Source: Lunularia cruciata
Lineage: Eukaryota; Streptophyta; Marchantiopsida; Lunulariales; Lunulariaceae
Direction of reading: 5' to 3'
Length of the DNA: 64,000 bases
Assembly (NCBI GenBank): GCA_948567375.1
Contig: OX419755.1
Location: forward strand, 23,813,001-23,877,000
Of the stretch, positions 58,871 through 64,000 are shown one piece after another. Position 1 is the first letter of the stretch. Each line of letters opens with the position of its first letter. A program made the position numbers and the translations under genes. Under the pieces are notes generated by a model. The model was not told where the DNA came from. It searched no databases and saw nothing but the letters and a program-made list of their open reading frames with translations.

Positions 58871-60990
58871 TAGAGCAATTTTAATTCACATTTTTATGCT
58901 TGGGTGATTATGTTCTCGAGAATGGCCCAAATGAGCCTCTAGTTGCAACAATTAAGCTCCAAGAAGAGATTGCCGTGCGTGCTTGGAGACAAATTGATTG
59001 ATATAGATGCGGATGCCATCAGCCTTGTACTTAGTATGGGAGAAGATTATTTATCAATTCTTCTTTATAATATATAAAAAATATTTTATGGATATAAGAA
59101 AGCATCCATATATAAACATCAATCAAATTTAAATCTGAAACCTATTGAAATATTTGTTTTTTTCTCATTTTAAAATAGAACATTTGAAAAAATTTTAAAA
59201 TATGTTTTGAAATAATAATATTTTTGTAAAATTTTCTTTTTTATTATATGGTGACTGTCACCTTTTATCAAGGGTAAAAAGAATTCTATCTGAAATATCT
59301 TCAACAACATTTATATCGGTCAAGAGACAAAGTTGGGGAGCTTCTTGCTCCTCAATTGGAAAATATTTTCCAATTTTAGATTTATAAAATCTTAGAGTTT
59401 ATAAAACATCAATCAATTTTAAGTTTTCAAATTTATAACAAAATGTTTTATGTGTGACCTTGTAACCCATCAAACCCAAGGTCATGTTTTAGATTTATAT
59501 AAAATTTTCTATGGTTACAAAATTTTACCCATAAAAACCCCATGTACTCTTACATGCAATCCAAATTCTCACATACCTTAGAATTTAAAAAATTGGCCCA
59601 AAATTGTATTTGAAACCTCTTAGGGTTGCAAAAATGCAGTTTTCACCTCTTGTAAATATCCTAAAAATTTTTAATGGAAGGTATTTGGAAATTCTATGGT
59701 AGAAAAAAATCACATATCTAGAAATTCTATGAAATGTTTCCCATTCCCATAAAACTTTTACGGTAATTTTAAATGTCTCATGTGGAAATTTAAAATACTA
59801 TGGTGATTGCAGGTGTTCCCATAAGTATTAAGTACTTAGTAATCATATCATATTACTTAATAATCATATCATTATGAATAAGTTAAGAATTTAAAATTTG
59901 AAAAAAAAGGTTTAGCAAGAATCCAAGGACCCATGAACCCATCCATATCAGAAAACACACATACAACTTGGATGAGATTGGGTTGAACTTTGCCATTTGT
60001 AAATAGATTTGTTGAGAATGTGGGTTGAGCATTGACTTTTGAATTGGAGTAGTCAAGAGCTTCGTAGAGAGTGTTGCTTGAGGGTTTGTTGTAGGTCAAC
60101 ATTTTCCAAGTGCACTGGAATATGTTGTGGGCTGAGAGTGTTTGCAAAGAGTCCAATGCTTGGGAATGGGAGTTGTCAACCTCTTGCTAAATGTTGCTTT
60201 GTTGCAAATAGTTATGCATTTATTTTTATTGGGAGTATTCAAAGAGTGGAAAAATTTCAAGAGAGACCATGAGAGTGTTTCAAAATAATTGTGCATATAT
60301 TTCTATTAAGAGTAGCAAAAGAGAAGACAGGAGAAATTTCAAAGAGAGAATAGAGGAGAGACTATTTATATTTGAAGAGAACAGAGTAGTGAAATTTCAA
60401 GAGAAACAAGAAATAAAAATAGATAGAGTGTAGAAGGAATAAGAAGTTTGTAAGAGAAGAAAATGGGTCAGACTAAATTTTTGTATTGGATTGATTTTTT
60501 AGCATGAACTTGAGTATCATGCGGGAATCAAGTAAGAGCCTTGGAAATTGGGTTGGAATTTTGGTATCTTGATTAGGGAGGACGAAGAAGAGAAGATAAA
60601 TGGAAGGAGATGGAATTACTATCACATGAGAGCTTGTGTAACCTTTGTGGAACATAACAAAGACAGCCAATATGACAATTATCAAATAGTCTTTGCATCA
60701 ATTGTCCATTCGATTATCAATAGCCTTGCACTAGCAATTGGGAACAATTGACCAATGAAATAAAGAGACAAATGCATTTGCAAGTTGTGGAGTGGCAAGG
60801 TGAATGCACATGGAACTCGAGTGGCAAGGTGAGTGTGACATGGAGTTAGACATAGGTAGTAATGGATTATGGGATGAGCTTGAGAATATAGATGAGCAAG
60901 AGTGTGACTTAGACAATCCCATTGACAATGTTGGAAAATGTTGATTAAGGTGGTGGGACTTTGCTTGCTTTTCAAGATATTTTTTAGAAA
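58871..60990. other. AT-rich non-coding sequence and unassigned region
   Basis: 59060-59900 is very AT-rich (AAAATTTTAAA-type words) and without genes. 60000-60990 has short frames on both strands without motifs; 60300-60480 is purine-rich. It may include the left end of the Harbinger copy that follows. Confidence 0.45.
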
Positions 60991-62450
60991 GATGGCCCAT
61001 GGTGGACAAGAATAGGAACAAGAAGTTTGTCTCTTACTTTTTTATAAACCTAGAACCATGGCAATCTAAAAAATTGATGAGAATGGATGTACATTAATTT
61101 TATGCATTGTTGGAACTTGTTACATATAACAAGGTGTTTTGAGAAAGTGAGATAGGGAGGAAACGGATTCCTATTTTAATTTAACTTGCAATAATACTCA
61201 AAATTTTTGATCATAATGGAAATGAAGCATGTGTTGCAAGGGGAGTGAATTTTTGGGGTATCAATTTAGGATCCACTACAAATTTCACGGAGAGAGTTAT
61301 CATCACCATTTTATCTAACATGGTCAAGGAGGTGATATGGCCAGATGCAAAGGAAAGAAATAGAGAATTTCATATTTTTTTTCTATGAAAGGATTTCTTG
61401 AGTGCATGGGACTAGTCGATGGGACATTATTCCCATTAGCACAACAACCTAATATTGATGGAGAAACTTACTTTAGCAAGAAGGGATCTTATTCTGTCAA
61501 TGGACAAGTAGTATGCAATTATATGAGATAGATTATACATTTCTTGGGGTGGTAAGTTCTTGTTTCAAAAAACATAGCTACTGGAATTTTTTATTTTTTC
61601 ATTTCAAATTTTGGATACTTTTGCATGGTTGAACTACTATTTTTTCATTTCAACTTTTGAATACTTTTGTGTGGTTGAGTTCATGGTTGTTTGCAAGGAT
61701 GCACAATTATTGCCATGATATGACTTGTCTTCAAAAATCTCCTCTATGGAGAGATTTGAACAATCAAGGAGGCAATGACTCATTGAAACATCACCAATAA
61801 CTATTAGATAATTAGGATTATACTCCCATGAGCCACCTAGAATTGTCATTTAAAGTGCAGTGCTCTCTTGATAGACTAGATTTGAATAAATGTTTAGCAA
61901 GGACCAAGGTAGTCAATGAGCATTGCAAAGGACTTTTAAAGAGCAAATGGCATTCATTATGGGAACTTAGGGTACAATGAAAAAGTAAACCCTAGGGGAA
62001 TAGTGTCTACTAAAGTGGATCAGTACTTGTACATTTTACATAATTCTCTTATTAATAAAAGAGATACATGGGAAGAAGGAAATGAATTAGTTGGAGAAGT
62101 AGAAACACAAGCAAATCAAATATCGGAGTTCCTTATTTGGGCTAGCCAAAGTAGAGAAGAGAGAAGACAGAAGAGAAGATGTGATCAATACATATTTGGC
62201 CTTTAATAGACTTATAGGTTTGTTGAACCCTAGATCACAATAGCAATTTATAACATGGACTTTAAAAATAATATTGGATTATCTCCATGGAAAGATGCTA
62301 CTAGTGTCTTGGACATGGAAATGGAAGAAGTTAAGAGATGAGATAGAAAGGTGCCTTTCAGATGGAAGGGTGTTGTAAGTTTAGAAGATGTTTGGATGAG
62401 ATGAAAAGATGTCATTGGATGGAAGTGAATCAACAATATATTGAGTTAAG
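60991..62450 (+). mobile_element. Decayed PIF/Harbinger element, copy 3 (best-kept transposase)
   Basis: Plus strand. 61220-61380 reads NEACVARGVNFWGINLGSTT. At 61406-61525 the frame is open with MGLVDGTLFPLAQQ, then GETYFSKKGSYSVNGQVVCN, the first catalytic Asp block of Harbinger DDE_Tnp_4 transposases (G.VDGT...YF..KG..S...Q.VC). 61690-61980 continues with MHNYCHDMTCLQKSPLW, DYTPMSHLELSFK and LARTKVVNEHC..LLKSKWH, ending near 61978. A repeated T-rich block at 61590-61660 interrupts the part before the second Asp. A following frame (62003-62206) may be the second ORF. Inactive. Confidence 0.75.
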
Positions 62451-62640
62451 GGTGAAGAGTCATAGTCAAAACATCAAAGATTTTGGGAAATGTTCAGAAT
62501 TGTCATGTCAAAGATTTGGAGATGTTCAAAATTGTATTGTCAAAGATTTTGGGAAGATTTAAAGAGTGTTCCTTGTTTCATTTTGTCTTGGAAATGGAGA
62601 TCTAGAGCTTATCAAGTAAAGCCAATAATGAGAAACTGAA

Positions 62641-63739
62641 CGTAACAATATGGAGTTTAGCGACAAAGTTAGTAGGGCTAACAAAGTAGCAAATAAGACA
62701 AATTAGCCTAGAATATTATAGAAGTATCTAGGAAGCTTCTTGGGAAGCTTCCGGCTAGTTTAACTTGCATCTCAAGTGAGTAACTTCTAGAAAGAAGCTT
62801 TTAGAAGGTTCCAACTAGCTAAGCTTGCATGCCAAGTAAACGACTTCTAGAAGGAATCTAAGAAGCGTCTTGGGAAGCTTCACGGCTAGCTTAGCTTGCT
62901 GTCGTGCATATATACATTGCTACACAATGTACATTGCTGTCAACATCATACACTATAGCACAACTCACACATAAGTCATACATCGGCTCTAAAGTGGCAC
63001 AATAATCAAATTATTTACAACTCTCAAATACACTCAACTTAGATCAATACTTGATCTATCACTCTATAAACTGCCAACAACTGAGTATTGATTATAGTCA
63101 AGCCACACGCACTCTAGCTAAGAGAATCCAGGTGACGCTCGCCGGCCTCTGTCCACCGTAGCCAAGAAATCAAAGGCTCAACATCAGAGAAGTGAGCTCT
63201 CTAGAGCTGCACTTCAAAAGTATACCACTGGACTCAAGCTAGGTTTGAAACCCTAATGGTCTCAATGACGGCACACTTGACGGTGGAAACGGTGCAAAGT
63301 GACGGTGAGCCCCACCATGAAGTCAATACCCCAAAAAAAAAATCTGACCGTTGGAAAGTAGTCTATGAGAAATTGCTGAAATAAATCTAACTACTATCAA
63401 TAGAACTCCAATGTTTGAGCAATCTAGATGCAACACTACAAATGGCGTGACATTGCACCTCAAGTAAGTAGCTTCTATAAGGTTCCAACTAGCTTAACTT
63501 GCATGCCAAGTAAGCAACTTCTAGAAGGAAGCTTCTTGAGAAGCTTGCCAATTAACTTGGCTTGCACTCCAAGAAAGAGGCTCAAGGAAACTTCTTAAGA
63601 AGCTTCTCAAGAGCCTTGTATGACCCCTATAAAACCAAGAGCCAAAGCTCATGCTAGGCATTCTCCCATTTCTCTCATTCAAGTGTCCCACTATGAGCTT
63701 CCATTCTCATATTTCTCTCCTTGGTCTTGGTCTTTTACA
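62641..63739 (+). repeat. 5' LTR of a plus-strand element, with a nested insertion
   Basis: It begins CGTAACAATATGG (the expected TG has changed to CG) and ends CTTTTACA, followed by T and TGGTATTAGAGC, a primer site of the initiator tRNA-Met type. It matches the LTR at 5530-5994. Without the 553-bp insertion at 62900-63452 it would be about 546 bp. A CTATAAAACC TATA-like box is at about 63628-63637. Confidence 0.78.
62900..63452. mobile_element. 553-bp TG...CA insertion in the LTR, probably a solo LTR
   Basis: It starts TGTCGTGC and ends GGCGTGACA, so the ends are TG/CA and roughly inverted (TGTCGTG versus TGTCACG). The 4 bases before (62896-62899) and after (63453-63456) are TTGC, a short target-site duplication. 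A TATAAA is at about 63065. The host LTR reads continuously across the site when the insert is removed. It does not resemble the other LTRs in the window. Confidence 0.72.
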
Positions 63740-64000
63740 TTGGTATTAGAGCAAGAATAGGATGGATGGAATTAATAGACCATCAAATCCACTTCCACCA
63801 AACCATTGAGATTTTCTTGTCCAAATATTACCCAAGCATCATTTCATAAAATTCATCACCTCGCGCTTTGGGCAGGATTTTCTGCATATGATCACCTTGT
63901 TTGAGGAACCCTTGATACTTCCGGTGGTAACCTATGGAGAATGGTGGACATGCAGGATCTATGTGTTCTCAATTAGATAAATTGGGAGTAGTGGGATAGA
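63740..64000 (+). mobile_element. Start of internal region of a plus-strand LTR element (runs off the window)
   Basis: It begins with the primer site TGGTATTAGAGC (63741) and matches 5995-6240, with shared CCAAACCATT, TACCCAAGCATCATTTCA and GGAGAATGGTGGACATG blocks. The gag start would be beyond 64000. It is the same family as the LTR at 5530. Confidence 0.8.

Noticed and set aside
1-64000. CRISPR-like arrays, bacterial operons, tRNA or rRNA genes
   Set aside because: No regularly spaced short repeats with unique spacers and no recognisable RNA genes; spliced genes and plant transposons rule out a prokaryotic source.

Overview
This is a 64 kb stretch of nuclear DNA from a land plant with a large, repeat-rich genome. 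The evidence is spliced genes with GT-AG introns, Ty3/gypsy chromovirus and other LTR retrotransposons, LINEs, and PIF/Harbinger and hAT DNA transposons, all in an AT-rich background. The LINE reverse transcriptase type reminds me of non-seed plants (moss, lycophyte, fern), but that is an impression and I cannot fix the species. I saw no prokaryotic features, CRISPR array, tRNA or rRNA.

Only two host genes can be built with confidence. The first (about 18.97-22.83 kb, plus strand) is a gene of at least eight exons for a conserved-looking protein of unknown function. The second (29.70-33.37 kb, minus strand) is an eight-exon MATE-type efflux transporter. Its exon phases all agree and it gives a 510-residue protein. 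The two lie in a moderately repeat-poor island (about 18-33.9 kb), which also holds one older LINE copy and one LTR/primer-site remnant.

The rest is mobile DNA. 1-18 kb: LTR retrotransposon remnants, including a minus-strand chromovirus (6977-about 12303) that keeps its 3' LTR, a polypurine tract and recognisable gag, protease, RT, RNase H, integrase and chromodomain pieces, but has lost its 5' LTR. A solo LTR of the same family follows at 13129-13888, and then a decayed PIF/Harbinger element (15.8-17.65 kb). 24.7-27.3 and 33.9-36.7 kb: two minus-strand LINE copies on either side of the MATE gene, the second split by another solo LTR of the chromovirus family. 39.05-41.64 and 54.56-55.44 kb: two plus-strand copies of a LINE with the same kind of RT. 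37.7-46.2 kb: many short copies of a dispersed repeat that looks like a LINE or SINE 3' tail, plus a local tandem array. 47.1-49.3 and 61.0-62.45 kb: two more Harbinger copies. 57.65-58.87 kb: a hAT transposase remnant broken by a 71-bp tandem repeat. 62.64-64.0 kb: the start of another LTR element, whose LTR carries a 553-bp nested insertion.

I found no convincing new enzymatic or defence system. The points most worth checking are the orphan eight-exon gene, the layered hairpins in MATE intron 1, the dispersed tail repeat, the nested LTR history with its target-site duplications, and the Harbinger copies that share a long purine-rich segment between two coding parts.
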